This document shows, piece after piece, positions 9,535-18,243 of a stretch of DNA of 64,000 nucleotides (the first letter of the stretch is position 1; the number at the start of each line of letters is the position of its first letter). The stretch is taken from positions 310,001 through 374,000 of the forward strand of contig NZ_LT629739.1 in the NCBI RefSeq assembly GCF_900105045.1, written 5' to 3'. Source of the DNA: Brevibacterium picturae. Lineage in GTDB: Bacteria > Actinomycetota > Actinomycetes > Actinomycetales > Brevibacteriaceae. The notes under the pieces were generated by a model that was not told the origin of the DNA, ran no database searches, and worked only from the letters and a program-made list of their open reading frames with translations. The translations under genes were made by a program, and so were the position numbers.

Positions 9535-10014
9535 TCTCGGCTCACCTCCCACTGTGAACTCCTGTTCCGGTACCGTTCGAGGAGTGAACCGGTCTGGGTG
9601 CGACCGACTCTGACGAACAGCTCCGGAGGTGAAGCTCGTGCTGACGGTATCAGCGTGGGGGATGCTCGAATCCGAGGATTCGTGCCGAGTGCGTTCCCCT
9701 GTTAAGTATAAATTACACGCGTGTCATTACCGCCTCGTCAAGCCCTTGTGGAGTATTAGACGAGGCACCTGCGGGTTATTCGAACACACCTTCACATACA
9801 CACGCGCCGAGAACACCACATATAGCGACCACTATCTGGGATGGACACAACCCGTAGTGAGCACCTGAGCAAATCTGGAGAATTTCGAAATCATTCACCG
9901 TCGGTGGGATTATGGAGTCATGAGAGTCGAATCACTCGCGATCGCTGCCCGATCCCAGCACCCGCCGCCTGAATTCGGGCTTCGTGGCACTTCGACGGCG
10001 ATGCGGATCCGAGG
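9535..10014. promoter_or_regulatory. Divergent intergenic region between whiB2 and the fbiB-like gene
   Basis: About 480 bp without a convincing gene and clearly AT-richer than its surroundings between 9700 and 9850. On the minus strand TATACT (9710-9705) is a good -10 candidate for whiB2, giving a leader of roughly 160 nt. A perfect 10-bp palindrome ACACGCGTGT (9715-9724) lies immediately upstream of it and could be an operator. GACAC pentamers, the core of WhiA sites in relatives, occur at 9844-9848 and, inverted, at 9721-9725. No clear plus-strand promoter is seen. Confidence 0.4.
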
Positions 10015-11142
10015 ATGAACGACCGGCTGCTCACCGTGTACGCGCCTCCGGTCGAGGAGGACATCGCACCCGGATCCGATCTGGCAGCGATACTTGTCAA
10101 CGCCCTTCGTCGGAATCGCATCGACCTCAAGGACGGCGACATCCTCGTCATCGCGTCGAAGGTGGTGTCCAAGGCCGACGGACGTTTGCGCACGGTGAAG
10201 GACCGAGCGGAGTTCGAGGACCTCGTCGAGGATTCGTCGAACCACCTCGTTGCCGAACGGACCTATGCCTCCGGGTCGACCGTCCAGATCGTTCGCACCC
10301 ATTCGGGCACCGTGCAGGCGGCGGCCGGACTCGACCAATCGAATTCGAACGGCTCCGTCGTCCTCCACCCTCAAGACAGCGACGTGTCGGCTCAGAAGCT
10401 GCGGGCACGGGTCGAAGAGGCCTTCTCGGTGCGAATCGGCGTCGTCATCTCAGACACGATCTCGCGGCCCTGGAGGATCGGCGTCGGTGATTTCGCGCTC
10501 GGGCTCTCGGGTCTCTCCGGTCTCGATGATCAGCGCGGCAGACCCGACGATGACGGTCGCGTGCAATCGGTGACCGTGCGCGCGATCGCCGACGAGATCG
10601 CTGCCGCAGCCGACCTCGTCAAGGGATCCTCGCGAGGCCTTCCGATGGCACTCGTGCGAGGTGCTGGCGGATACCTGGACAAGGGACGATCCGGGGCGAA
10701 GGCCCTGAGCCGCGATCTCGGCGAGGACTGGTTCCGCTACGGCCACGTCGAAGCCATCCACAGGGGCCTCGGCGTCACCGAGCTGCCGGGCCGGGCCGCG
10801 GCCGGTGACAACAGCGACGACATCCTCGAACGCGTCTCCCGCGCCATCCGAGTCGTCCGCGCCGGAGGCTCGCGCACACCCGGTCAAGCCGCCTGGCGAA
10901 TGCACATCGAGGGTTCCGGGTCCCGGATCACGATGGCCCCGTCCGACTCTCCCGCCACACCCCAAGCCGGCGGCCCTCCCCTGCTCGAGGCGATGGTGGG
11001 CCTCGGCTCACTCGTCGAACGCGTGCACACCGCGTTGTTCGCCGAGGATCTCAGTGCGACGACGAAATGGGAATGGGCCGACGGTGAGCTCGGCGCGTTC
11101 CCTCGCGGGGTCCACATCAGCATCGGGCTCCTGTCTCCCTGA
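10015..11142 (+). CDS. fbiB: FbiB/CofE-like F420-0:gamma-glutamyl ligase with reduced C-terminal domain
   Basis: Residues 1 to ~245 match CofE, which adds glutamate to coenzyme F420-0: ILVIASKVVSKADGR, VRIGVVISDTISRPWRIGVGDFALG and the SSRGLPMALVRG block. Full FbiB (~450 residues) continues with an FMN-binding nitroreductase domain. Here only ~125 residues follow, and the last 50 (GLGSL..., FAEDL, GVHISIGLL) resemble just the end of that domain, so the FMN site seems lost. No fbiA or fbiC is in the window. The ATG start overlaps a 32-codon reading frame (9920-10018) by 4 bp and its ribosome site is poor, so the start is uncertain. TIGR03089 follows after 60 bp. Confidence 0.75.
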   Translation: MNDRLLTVYAPPVEEDIAPGSDLAAILVNALRRNRIDLKDGDILVIASKVVSKADGRLRTVKDRAEFEDLVEDSSNHLVAERTYASGSTVQIVRTHSGTVQAAAGLDQSNSNGSVVLHPQDSDVSAQKLRARVEEAFSVRIGVVISDTISRPWRIGVGDFALGLSGLSGLDDQRGRPDDDGRVQSVTVRAIADEIAAAADLVKGSSRGLPMALVRGAGGYLDKGRSGAKALSRDLGEDWFRYGHVEAIHRGLGVTELPGRAAAGDNSDDILERVSRAIRVVRAGGSRTPGQAAWRMHIEGSGSRITMAPSDSPATPQAGGPPLLEAMVGLGSLVERVHTALFAEDLSATTKWEWADGELGAFPRGVHISIGLLSP

Positions 11143-11202
11143 ACCTTCGCGCCCTGAACTCCCGCGCCACCGAACCTCCATCGAGAAAGCAGGTGATCCT
11201 TC

Positions 11203-11916
11203 GTGGATCTCTCCATCATCAGCCGCACCGGCGGGCCCGTCCTCTTCTGGCGCGGCCCCGACTACGACAGACTCGATCTCACCGGTCCGGTCGCAGCGAA
11301 CTGGGTGAACAAGGGCGTCGGCCTCTTCGGCGACTACGACCTCGGACCTGACTTCACGCTCTTCGTACCGATGCCAGCTGGACTGCACTGGCGTGAGCTC
11401 GTCGCGATCCTCAGCGTGCTCCTCGCCGACGGTCGCGTCGTCCTCGGCTCGGCCACCTCCGAGTCCGGAGTCGAGGACACTGCGGCTCCGGAGGGAGAAT
11501 TCCATGCTTTCGTTCCGCTGGGGCATGAGGGCGACGAGCGTCTGGCTCCGGCCGAGGAAGTCTTCGTCTACAACCCGCCCGCGCTGGCCCTGAGCACCCC
11601 CGTCGATGAGGACTTCATCGACGTCAATTCGGCGATCCGCGCCTACCCGGACTTCACGCCTCGGCGTCTGAAATCCACCGGGACCCTCATCGTCGGCGAC
11701 CAGGAGATCCAGTGGACCGAGTCCCCGGCCGACTCCGGTGCCGGCATCCTCGTCGCGAACTCGACCCCGCTCCCCGACGAGTGGGCGACGTTCCTGGGCC
11801 ACTTCCTCCGCGGGGGTGAGACCTTACTGGCCAACGGGATGGACGAGGTTCGCATTGCGAACCTGGCGAGCAGCCTCGGCGAGGTCCGTGGCAGACTGGG
11901 AACATGGACAAAGTAG
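11203..11916 (+). CDS. TIGR03089 family protein
   Basis: 237 residues, the usual size of this actinobacterial family, which resembles a fragment of the N-terminal half of AMP-binding enzymes but lacks their ATP-binding signatures. The conserved blocks seen are GGPVLFW, LTGPVAANWVNK, an FVPMPAGLHWREL segment and ALSTPVDEDFIDVNSAI. Function is unknown; the gene is often near LCP ligases and nucleotide-sugar genes, as here with LCP and manA nearby. The GTG start is preceded by AGGTGA. Its end overlaps the start of scoA by 13 bp, so these genes are probably co-transcribed. Confidence 0.72.
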   Translation: MDLSIISRTGGPVLFWRGPDYDRLDLTGPVAANWVNKGVGLFGDYDLGPDFTLFVPMPAGLHWRELVAILSVLLADGRVVLGSATSESGVEDTAAPEGEFHAFVPLGHEGDERLAPAEEVFVYNPPALALSTPVDEDFIDVNSAIRAYPDFTPRRLKSTGTLIVGDQEIQWTESPADSGAGILVANSTPLPDEWATFLGHFLRGGETLLANGMDEVRIANLASSLGEVRGRLGTWTK

Positions 11917-12674
11917 TTGATACGCCCGCTGCGGCGGTAGCCGATATTGCAGATGGATCATCGATCGCCGTGGGCGGTTTCGGTGTCGTCGGCGTTCCTG
12001 AGTTCCTGATCCGAGCGATCAAGGACCAGGGGGCCAAGGACCTCGAAGTGATCTCGAACAACGCCGGTGTCGACGGGCGAGGCCTGGGCCTGCTGCTCGC
12101 CGACCATCGCCTCCGACGCATCATCGCCTCCTACGTCGGTGAGAACAAGGAATTCGCGCGCCAGTACCTCTCCGGCGAACTCGAGGTCGAACTGACCCCG
12201 CAGGGAACCCTCGCTGAGAAGCTGCGGGCCGGTGGAGCCGGAATCCCCGCGTTCTACACGATCACCGGCGCCGGCACCCAGGTCGCTGACGGCGGCATGC
12301 CGTGGAAGTACGACACAGAGGGCAACGTCGTCAAGGAATCCCCCGCCAAGGACACCCGCGTCTTCGACACCTTCGGCGAAGAGAAGGAATACGTCCTCGA
12401 ACAGTCGCTGGCACCGGACTACGCACTCGTGCGCGCCGCCGTCGGAGACCGCCACGGCAACCTCGTGTTCAACTCCTCGGCCAGGAACTTCAATCCTCCG
12501 GCGGCACAGTCGGCCCGGACCACCATCGCCGAGGTCGAGAAACTCGTCGAACCCGGTGAGATCGACCCCGACGACGTCCACGTCCCGGGCATCTTCGTCC
12601 ACCGCGTCGTCGAACTGACCGCCGAGCAGGTCGCCGACAAGCCCATCGAAAAACGCACCGTTCGCGAAGCCTGA
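11904..12674 (+). CDS. scoA: 3-oxoacid CoA-transferase subunit A
   Basis: Alpha subunit of a class I CoA-transferase (succinyl-CoA:3-ketoacid type) that moves CoA between succinyl-CoA and acetoacetate or a related acid. Seen: the CoA-binding SIAVGGFGVVGVPEFLI near the N-terminus, SNNAGVDGRGLGLLL, the GAGIPAFYTITGAGT segment and DYALVRAAVGDRHGNLVF. 256 residues is normal length. The start ATG lies inside the end of the TIGR03089 gene. scoB follows after 12 bp, and the two subunits would form a heterotetramer in the cytosol. Exact acid substrate is not determined by sequence; ketone-body or beta-ketoadipate use are both possible. Confidence 0.92.
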   Translation: MDKVVDTPAAAVADIADGSSIAVGGFGVVGVPEFLIRAIKDQGAKDLEVISNNAGVDGRGLGLLLADHRLRRIIASYVGENKEFARQYLSGELEVELTPQGTLAEKLRAGGAGIPAFYTITGAGTQVADGGMPWKYDTEGNVVKESPAKDTRVFDTFGEEKEYVLEQSLAPDYALVRAAVGDRHGNLVFNSSARNFNPPAAQSARTTIAEVEKLVEPGEIDPDDVHVPGIFVHRVVELTAEQVADKPIEKRTVREA

Positions 12675-12686
12675 GGAGAGCCGAAT

Positions 12687-13352
12687 ATGTCATTGACAAG
12701 AAACCAGATGGCGGCCCGCGCAGCCCAGGAACTCGAAGCCGGCAGCTACGTCAACCTGGGCATCGGAATGCCGACACTCGTGCCCAACTATCTGCCCGAG
12801 GGAGTCGATCTCGTCCTCCAGTCGGAGAACGGGCTGCTGGGTGTGGGCCCCTATCCCACCGAGGATGAGGTCGACCCTGATCTCATCAACGCCGGCAAGG
12901 AGATCGTCACAATGCTCCCCGGTGCCTCCTACTTCGACTCCGCGGCCAGCTTCGGCATGATCCGTGGGGGCAAGGTCAACGCCGCGATCCTCGGCGCGAT
13001 GCAGGTCGCCACGAACGGCGACATCGCGAACTGGATGATCCCCGGCAAGATGGTCAAGGGAATGGGCGGTGCCATGGACCTGGTCCACGGTGCTCAGCGC
13101 GTCATCGTCATGATGGACCATGTCGCCAAGGACGGCTCGCACAAGCTCCTGTCCAGCTGCGACCTCCCGCTGACCGGCAAGGGCGTCGTCAGCCGCATCG
13201 TCACCGACATCGCCGTGCTCGACGTCACCGGCGACTCCTTCACCCTCGTCGAACTGGCGCCCGGAGTCAGCGTCGAGGAAGTCAAGGAGAAGACCGGCGC
13301 CGAGGTGAACGTCCCAGGCGACGTCCCCACCATCAGCGTCGACGCCGCCTGA
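12687..13352 (+). CDS. scoB: 3-oxoacid CoA-transferase subunit B
   Basis: Beta subunit carrying the catalytic glutamate, seen in the motif QSENGLLG (residues ~47-54), which forms the glutamyl-CoA thioester. Other family blocks are [35 protein letters not shown] and [20 protein letters not shown]. 221 residues is standard. GAGGAG upstream gives a good ribosome site. Together with scoA it makes a complete enzyme. With the acyl-CoA dehydrogenase and acyl-CoA carboxylase genes elsewhere in the window it points to organic-acid and fatty-acid CoA metabolism, though these are separate operons. Confidence 0.93.
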   Translation: MSLTRNQMAARAAQELEAGSYVNLGIGMPTLVPNYLPEGVDLVLQSENGLLGVGPYPTEDEVDPDLINAGKEIVTMLPGASYFDSAASFGMIRGGKVNAAILGAMQVATNGDIANWMIPGKMVKGMGGAMDLVHGAQRVIVMMDHVAKDGSHKLLSSCDLPLTGKGVVSRIVTDIAVLDVTGDSFTLVELAPGVSVEEVKEKTGAEVNVPGDVPTISVDAA

Positions 13353-13767
13353 GGGCGGTTGAGCCGGGCTGCGCGACCTGAGCGACCTCGCGGCTGGCTC
13401 GCTAATCGCCTGGGCGGCTAGCTAGTCGAAGGGTGCGACGAGGCCGCCCTGGACCGATTCTTGAGAAGGAGCTCGACCCAGGGCGGCCTCTTCCATGTGC
13501 GAATGTACCGGGCAGCCGCAGGGCGCACCGACTGGAGCGAATTTCCGAAGGAGCAATGCGCACTCTGTGCAGACTCTCCGGGGTGAGAGCGCTTCGCAGC
13601 CCGTGCACCACACGCAGCCCGTGCACACGCACCAGCAGCCGCTGAACACACCGTCAGCGGCATTGACCACGATTAGTTCAGCATGCCCTACAGTCAGCGC
13701 TGAACGGCACCCCAGCAAAGAGTTGATTTACGACTGACGGTGGGTGGTGCTCCCTGCCGCAGACGGT
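13353..13767. other. Convergent intergenic region with inverted and direct repeats
   Basis: 415 bp between scoB and manA without a supported gene. A perfect 13-bp inverted repeat (GAGGCCGCCCTGG at 13440-13452, complement at 13478-13490) with a 25-nt loop may act as a two-way terminator, although the loop is long and the T tract weak. Two 14-bp copies of CGCAGCCCGTGCAC start at 13595 and 13613, an 18-bp period. A few short frames cross the area but none has a good ribosome site or recognisable product. Confidence 0.5.
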
Positions 13768-15081
13768 TCAGACGAAGGGCAGCGAGGTTTCGAGCCCGGT
13801 GGTCGCCACGAACAGGTCCCCATGGCCGTCTGCGGTCACTGTGGGCTCATTTGCCGCGATGAACACGCTCTGCCCACGTGTGAGTGTCACCGTGGAGCCC
13901 AGAGACGTCAGAGTGATGGTTCCCGAGGTGCACAGGGCTATGCTTGCGCCTCGGCGTTCGACCTGTGTCAGGCGCGGGCATCGCAGTGACTGCAGGGCGA
14001 AGTCCTCGGTCGTTCCGAGCAGGATTCCGTCGCGATCGGGTTCGACCATGCGGGGTCTGGCCGAGGTGAACTTCGCAACCTTGCCCAGTTCCGGGATGTC
14101 GATGTGTTTGTTCGTCAGTCCCCCGCGCAACACGTTGTCGCTCGAGGCCATGACTTCGATGCCGGTCCCGCCCAGATAGGCGTGCAGCACGCCGGATTCC
14201 ATTGCCAGGGCCTCCCCCGGCTGCAGGTGCACCCGATTGAGCATGAGCGCCACGAGGACACCTGGATCGGACGGGTAGTCGGACACGAGCTCGTGGAAGG
14301 TCTCTGCAGGGTCGACTGCTGTCCCCGAACGGCTGATGTGGCCTTCGGGGAGTTCTGCCAGATCCTGCGCGGCGACCTCGTCGACGAATCCTGCAGACCG
14401 TGAGTCGCCGAGGACGAGTTCGACCGCTTTGGAGAAGGCCCTTGCCTCGGTCACGGACTTCAGTGCCGAGATCACGTCGCCCAGAAAGTCCAGCGAGGTC
14501 GCCGACAGTGACAGCGACAGCAGTCGTTCAAAGGTTGCGCGCACGGCCTTGCGCGACCGGAATCCGGTCAGCGCGTGAAACTCGGTGAGGGCGTAGATGA
14601 GTTCCGGTTTGGCGGAGGGATCCTTGTAGTTGCGGGTCGCGGAGTCGAGATCAGGACCCTGGGACTCTTCGCGGGCGAAACCGGTGGCCGCCTGCTCCGG
14701 ATTCGGGTGAACCTGGATCGACAGGGCCTTCTGCGCGGAGAGAACTTTGAGCAGGAAGGGCAGACGCGGCCCAAAGACCCGCAGCGAATCCTGGCCCAGC
14801 AGGCCCGCCGGATCGCCGGCAACGTATTCGATGAGATTGGGGCCGACCGTGCTGCTGTCGGTCTTCACGTCCAGAGACGACGATGATCCCTGCTGCGCGG
14901 ACCGGCGGGTCGAGCGCTGCTGCTCGAAGTCTCCGGTGTCCAAACGAGAGGGGCTGAGGGGATGTGCTCCGAGCCAGAGTTCGGCGCAGGGTGTGCCGTC
15001 GGGCGCGGTTCCCAGGATTGCCGGGATCGCGTCCGTGGTGCCCCAAGCAAAGTTCTTGACCGTGTTGTGCAATCGACGCAC
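13768..15081 (-). CDS. manA: Mannose-6-phosphate isomerase, class I
   Basis: Zinc enzyme interconverting fructose 6-phosphate and mannose 6-phosphate, the first step towards GDP-mannose; manB at 2.2-3.7 kb would do the next. The protein opens with RRLHNTVKNFAWGTTDAIP and shows the family blocks CAELWLGAHP, LPFLLKVLSAQKALSIQVHP (zinc ligands Gln and His), KPELIYAL and the HAYLGGTGIEVMASSDNVLRGG region. I chose the GTG at 15081 because the AWGT core begins there and an AAGGGG ribosome site lies 8 nt upstream. An in-frame ATG at 15216 would add 45 residues of non-conserved sequence. Length is then 437 residues, with a low-complexity Ser-rich insert near residue 85. Confidence 0.9.
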   Translation of the reverse strand: MRRLHNTVKNFAWGTTDAIPAILGTAPDGTPCAELWLGAHPLSPSRLDTGDFEQQRSTRRSAQQGSSSSLDVKTDSSTVGPNLIEYVAGDPAGLLGQDSLRVFGPRLPFLLKVLSAQKALSIQVHPNPEQAATGFAREESQGPDLDSATRNYKDPSAKPELIYALTEFHALTGFRSRKAVRATFERLLSLSLSATSLDFLGDVISALKSVTEARAFSKAVELVLGDSRSAGFVDEVAAQDLAELPEGHISRSGTAVDPAETFHELVSDYPSDPGVLVALMLNRVHLQPGEALAMESGVLHAYLGGTGIEVMASSDNVLRGGLTNKHIDIPELGKVAKFTSARPRMVEPDRDGILLGTTEDFALQSLRCPRLTQVERRGASIALCTSGTITLTSLGSTVTLTRGQSVFIAANEPTVTADGHGDLFVATTGLETSLPFV

Positions 15082-15348
15082 TGTCTTGGTCCCCTTCGGC
15101 TGGACTGATCGGACGAACACGCGTGAATGCCGCGTGCGTTCTTCCACGTTAGCGCGTTCATGTCGGCTGATCATCGATTCTCGGGGTGGCTTCACTGACT
15201 GTTCAGACCAGGACATCTGGTGTTCACCGCCTGCGACCAGGACGTATGGCCAACAGGTGAGGTTGACGGAAGATCAGCGGGCGGACAACCTCATCGAAAT
15301 TGTCTGGAAGTCCGGAGTCCCTTTCGTGCGTATGCCAGAAAGCAGAAA

Positions 15349-15386
15349 GCCTCGCGGCCAGTTCTCTTCAGAACCGACCGCGAGGC
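15349..15386 (-). terminator. Rho-independent terminator of the peptidoglycan hydrolase gene
   Basis: Imperfect 17-bp hairpin (15349-15365 with 15370-15386, two mismatches, CTTC loop) starting 50 bp past the stop codon on the minus strand and followed there by the T-rich tail TTTCTGCTTTCT. The remaining bases of the 354-bp gap (15082-15435) hold no supported gene. Confidence 0.7.
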
Positions 15387-15435
15387 AGTGGAGCTATCCG
15401 CCGGGACTCACCCGACTCATATTGTGCGGCTGGTG

Positions 15436-18243
15436 TCAGCCGACGACGCGAATGACCTTCGCTCCACGATCGAGCATCCAGCTGTAGCTGCGCTCCGTCG
15501 TATTAGTCCGGGACGAGCCGGCATCGTACATCTTTCCCTCATTCTCGGAGATGATGCCGATGTGGCCCGGGATCCAGATCAGGTCACCCGGCTTGGCGTC
15601 CTCGGTCGGGATGACCGTGCCGGCATTGCGCTGCTGGCTGGTTGTACGTGGCAGCTCGATGCCGTTCTTGCCATAGACGTACTGGGTGTATCCCGAGCAG
15701 TCCCAACCCTTCGTCGGCGAGGTGCCGCCCCAGACATAGCTCACGCCGAGGTGGGACTTCGCCTCCTTGATGATGGAGTCACGCTGAGCCTGGATCTTCT
15801 CTGCCTTGGACGGCTCGTCCTTCTTGTCGTCCTTGGGCTCGTCAGATTTCGACTTGTCGTCGTCCTTCTTCTCGTCCTTGGACTTGTCGTCATCCTTGGG
15901 CTCGTCAGCCTTGGGCTCGTCATTCTTGGGCTCATCGGCCTTCTTGTCATCCTTGGCGTCTTTGTCGTCTGCAGAACCTTCCCCGGAGTCTGCAGCCGAC
16001 CCGCCATCGGTGGGGCTGTCCCCCGGTGGTGCCGACGCATCGGCACCACCGGAAGCGTTGGCATCATCAGAGGCGCCCGGAGCATTGTCGTCGACAACGC
16101 CGCCGCTGATGGTGCCCGTGGGCGAGAACTCTGTGGTTCCGTAGCCCTCGGCCCAGACGAGTCGAGCACCTTCGAACAGCTGCTCACCTCTCCCGTCCTT
16201 GTACACCGGGTCCGACTCGGGATAACCGAGATGCCCACTCACGGTCCCCTTGTCACCCCAATAGTTCTGGAGGGTGCCCTTGGTGTAGTGAGCACCAGAG
16301 TCCTTCGACCAATAGATCTTGCCCTTCTGGAACGACTGTGCCGCTCCCCCGTCCTTCAGGCCGCTCTTCTCATTCGCGGTGGGCAGGCCCAGCTGGGTGA
16401 CGACGTCACCCTTGTACGAATTCTTGATCGCCCCGGACAGGTGGTACGCACCGGTCTTCTTGGACCAGTAGACGTTGCCCTTCTCGTAAGCGCGGGCACG
16501 AGCTCCGTCAACGCCCTTGAGATCGTGTTCCTTGCCAGTGGCCTTGCCGAGTTCCTTCTTGTGGTCGGCAGCGTACTGCTCGATCGCGGTCTTGGGCTTC
16601 GGCTTTTCCTTCTTATCGTCCTTCTTGTCGTCGTCCTTCTTCTCATCGGACGGCAGATCGCCGGACTTCATGATGTCGGAGACAGTCGAACGGATCTCGC
16701 CCATCTTGGAGTAGAAGGCGTCACCGGGGCAGCTGGTGTTCGCCAGGTCGCGGTGGGCGACGACGGTCGACTTGCTGGCCTTGACACCGTCCATCGACAG
16801 CTTCCACGCGATGGCGGAGGCAACAGCGTCCCGCGTCTTCTTCGGCGGAGCCTTCTTGTCGTAGGAGCCGAGCACCGAGATGCCGAAGGTTCCGGTATTG
16901 TGACCGGCCACGTGGGCACCGATGACGGCCTTCTCGATGTCGCCGCCGCGGGCGTGCCAGAGGCGGCCGTACTTGTCGGCGATGACGTTGTAACCGATGT
17001 CATCCCAGCCGCGCCCCGACTGGTGGTAGGACTGGATACCGCGCAGGATCGAGGGAACGTCTTCAGCCGAGTAGCTGTTCGAACCGGCGGTGTGGTGGAC
17101 GACTGCCTTCTTGATGCCGCTGGCGTAGTCAGGGCTGCCGTTGTACGACTTGGCACCCCATGACTTACGCGAGCCGATCTTCGGCTTCGGCACATTGGAC
17201 TTCGCCACGTTGTTCACTGACGAGGAGCCGGGCACGTAGTTCTGATTGGTCACCTTCGCCTGGCCTGAAGCAGCCACCGTCTCGGTGCTCGCTGCAGTGG
17301 AGGTTGAACCTGGAGTCGCTTCGGAGGTGTCCGCTGCCCCTTCGGACGGCGCGGAACTCTGCGGTTCGATCTCGACGGGGTCGTTGTCGGCCACGGCGGC
17401 GGCATCACTGGGGTTGTGCTTTGGGTCGACGAGGACGAGCTCGGCATCGCTGGGAGCCTTGTCGCCCAGAATGCGCATCTGCACACCCGAAGCTTGGCTG
17501 ACGGTGAACGGCTCGGAGCCTTTGTTCTTCGCCTGTTCCTGCTTCTCCTCGTCGAGTGACGTCCAGTTGCCCCAGTCAGAACCGCTCTTGACGCGAACCT
17601 GAATGCGGATGTTGGACTTCGACTCGGAGAAGGTGAATCCGATGAGGCTCGGGTTCTTGGAGGGAACGTCGAGCACGTCGGAGATCAGCGCAATGTTGAC
17701 GCCGTCCTCGGTCTTCTGTCGAACCGAGCCCGAAATGCCCTCGTCGTCCTTCGAGTCCTCTGATGATTCGGAGTCCTTCGACTTGTCGTCCGTGGACGCT
17801 TCGTCATCCTTCGTGGCCGACTCGTCGGCGGGTGCCGATGGATCAGGCTTCGGAGTGGAGTCTTCCGAGGCAGCGGCTTCGCTTCCGTCTTCAGCTGAGG
17901 ACAACCCCGTGGAGACGGGATTGATCGATCCGGTGGATCCGCCCGCAGCAGATGCGCCGACGCCCACATTGATGGTGTTCGGCACCTGCGTCGAGGCCAT
18001 AGCGGTCTCCGACTTGAAGATGTTCGGCAGGTTGCTGGTGGCGCTCTGGTTGGCGGCGTTGGCAGTGGAGTCACTGGAAGCCCGGGCGCCGGGGACATTG
18101 AGTCCGTCTTCGCTCACGCTCAGCGCCTTTTGGGTCACCTCAGGCTCAGTCGACGCCGCGAAGGCAGTCGTGGTGGTGACCGCTAAGGTGCCGACGAGTG
18201 CGACCGAAGCGCAGCCCGCGACTGTGGGCAATAAGTATTTCAT
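15436..18243 (-). CDS. Secreted two-headed peptidoglycan hydrolase: PGRP-type amidase, LGFP repeats, NlpC/P60
   Basis: 935 residues. A signal peptide (residues 1-29, ending TAFA) precedes a Ser/Asp/Thr-rich spacer and a beta domain around 185-260. The amidase_2/PGRP domain (~350-520) has HHTAG (His 383) and HRDLANTSCPG (His 497, Cys 505), the zinc ligands of N-acetylmuramoyl-L-alanine amidases. Three LGFP repeats follow (~570-710; LGLP, HLGYP), a fold thought to bind the envelope. A Lys/Asp/Ser-rich linker leads to a C-terminal NlpC/P60 domain with DCSGYTQYVYG (Cys 849) and GHIGIISE (His about 896). It could therefore cut both the glycan-peptide bond and within the stem peptide. It lies between manA and an LCP ligase, all on the minus strand. 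AAAGG precedes the ATG. Confidence 0.93.
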   Translation of the reverse strand: MKYLLPTVAGCASVALVGTLAVTTTTAFAASTEPEVTQKALSVSEDGLNVPGARASSDSTANAANQSATSNLPNIFKSETAMASTQVPNTINVGVGASAAGGSTGSINPVSTGLSSAEDGSEAAASEDSTPKPDPSAPADESATKDDEASTDDKSKDSESSEDSKDDEGISGSVRQKTEDGVNIALISDVLDVPSKNPSLIGFTFSESKSNIRIQVRVKSGSDWGNWTSLDEEKQEQAKNKGSEPFTVSQASGVQMRILGDKAPSDAELVLVDPKHNPSDAAAVADNDPVEIEPQSSAPSEGAADTSEATPGSTSTAASTETVAASGQAKVTNQNYVPGSSSVNNVAKSNVPKPKIGSRKSWGAKSYNGSPDYASGIKKAVVHHTAGSNSYSAEDVPSILRGIQSYHQSGRGWDDIGYNVIADKYGRLWHARGGDIEKAVIGAHVAGHNTGTFGISVLGSYDKKAPPKKTRDAVASAIAWKLSMDGVKASKSTVVAHRDLANTSCPGDAFYSKMGEIRSTVSDIMKSGDLPSDEKKDDDKKDDKKEKPKPKTAIEQYAADHKKELGKATGKEHDLKGVDGARARAYEKGNVYWSKKTGAYHLSGAIKNSYKGDVVTQLGLPTANEKSGLKDGGAAQSFQKGKIYWSKDSGAHYTKGTLQNYWGDKGTVSGHLGYPESDPVYKDGRGEQLFEGARLVWAEGYGTTEFSPTGTISGGVVDDNAPGASDDANASGGADASAPPGDSPTDGGSAADSGEGSADDKDAKDDKKADEPKNDEPKADEPKDDDKSKDEKKDDDKSKSDEPKDDKKDEPSKAEKIQAQRDSIIKEAKSHLGVSYVWGGTSPTKGWDCSGYTQYVYGKNGIELPRTTSQQRNAGTVIPTEDAKPGDLIWIPGHIGIISENEGKMYDAGSSRTNTTERSYSWMLDRGAKVIRVVG

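Noticed and set aside
15220..17163. 647-codon plus-strand open frame opposite the peptidoglycan hydrolase gene
   Set aside because: It is antisense to a gene with intact catalytic motifs; its composition (Leu/Val/Gly/Arg-rich) is the mirror of the Asp/Lys/Ser linkers on the other strand and it has no family resemblance.
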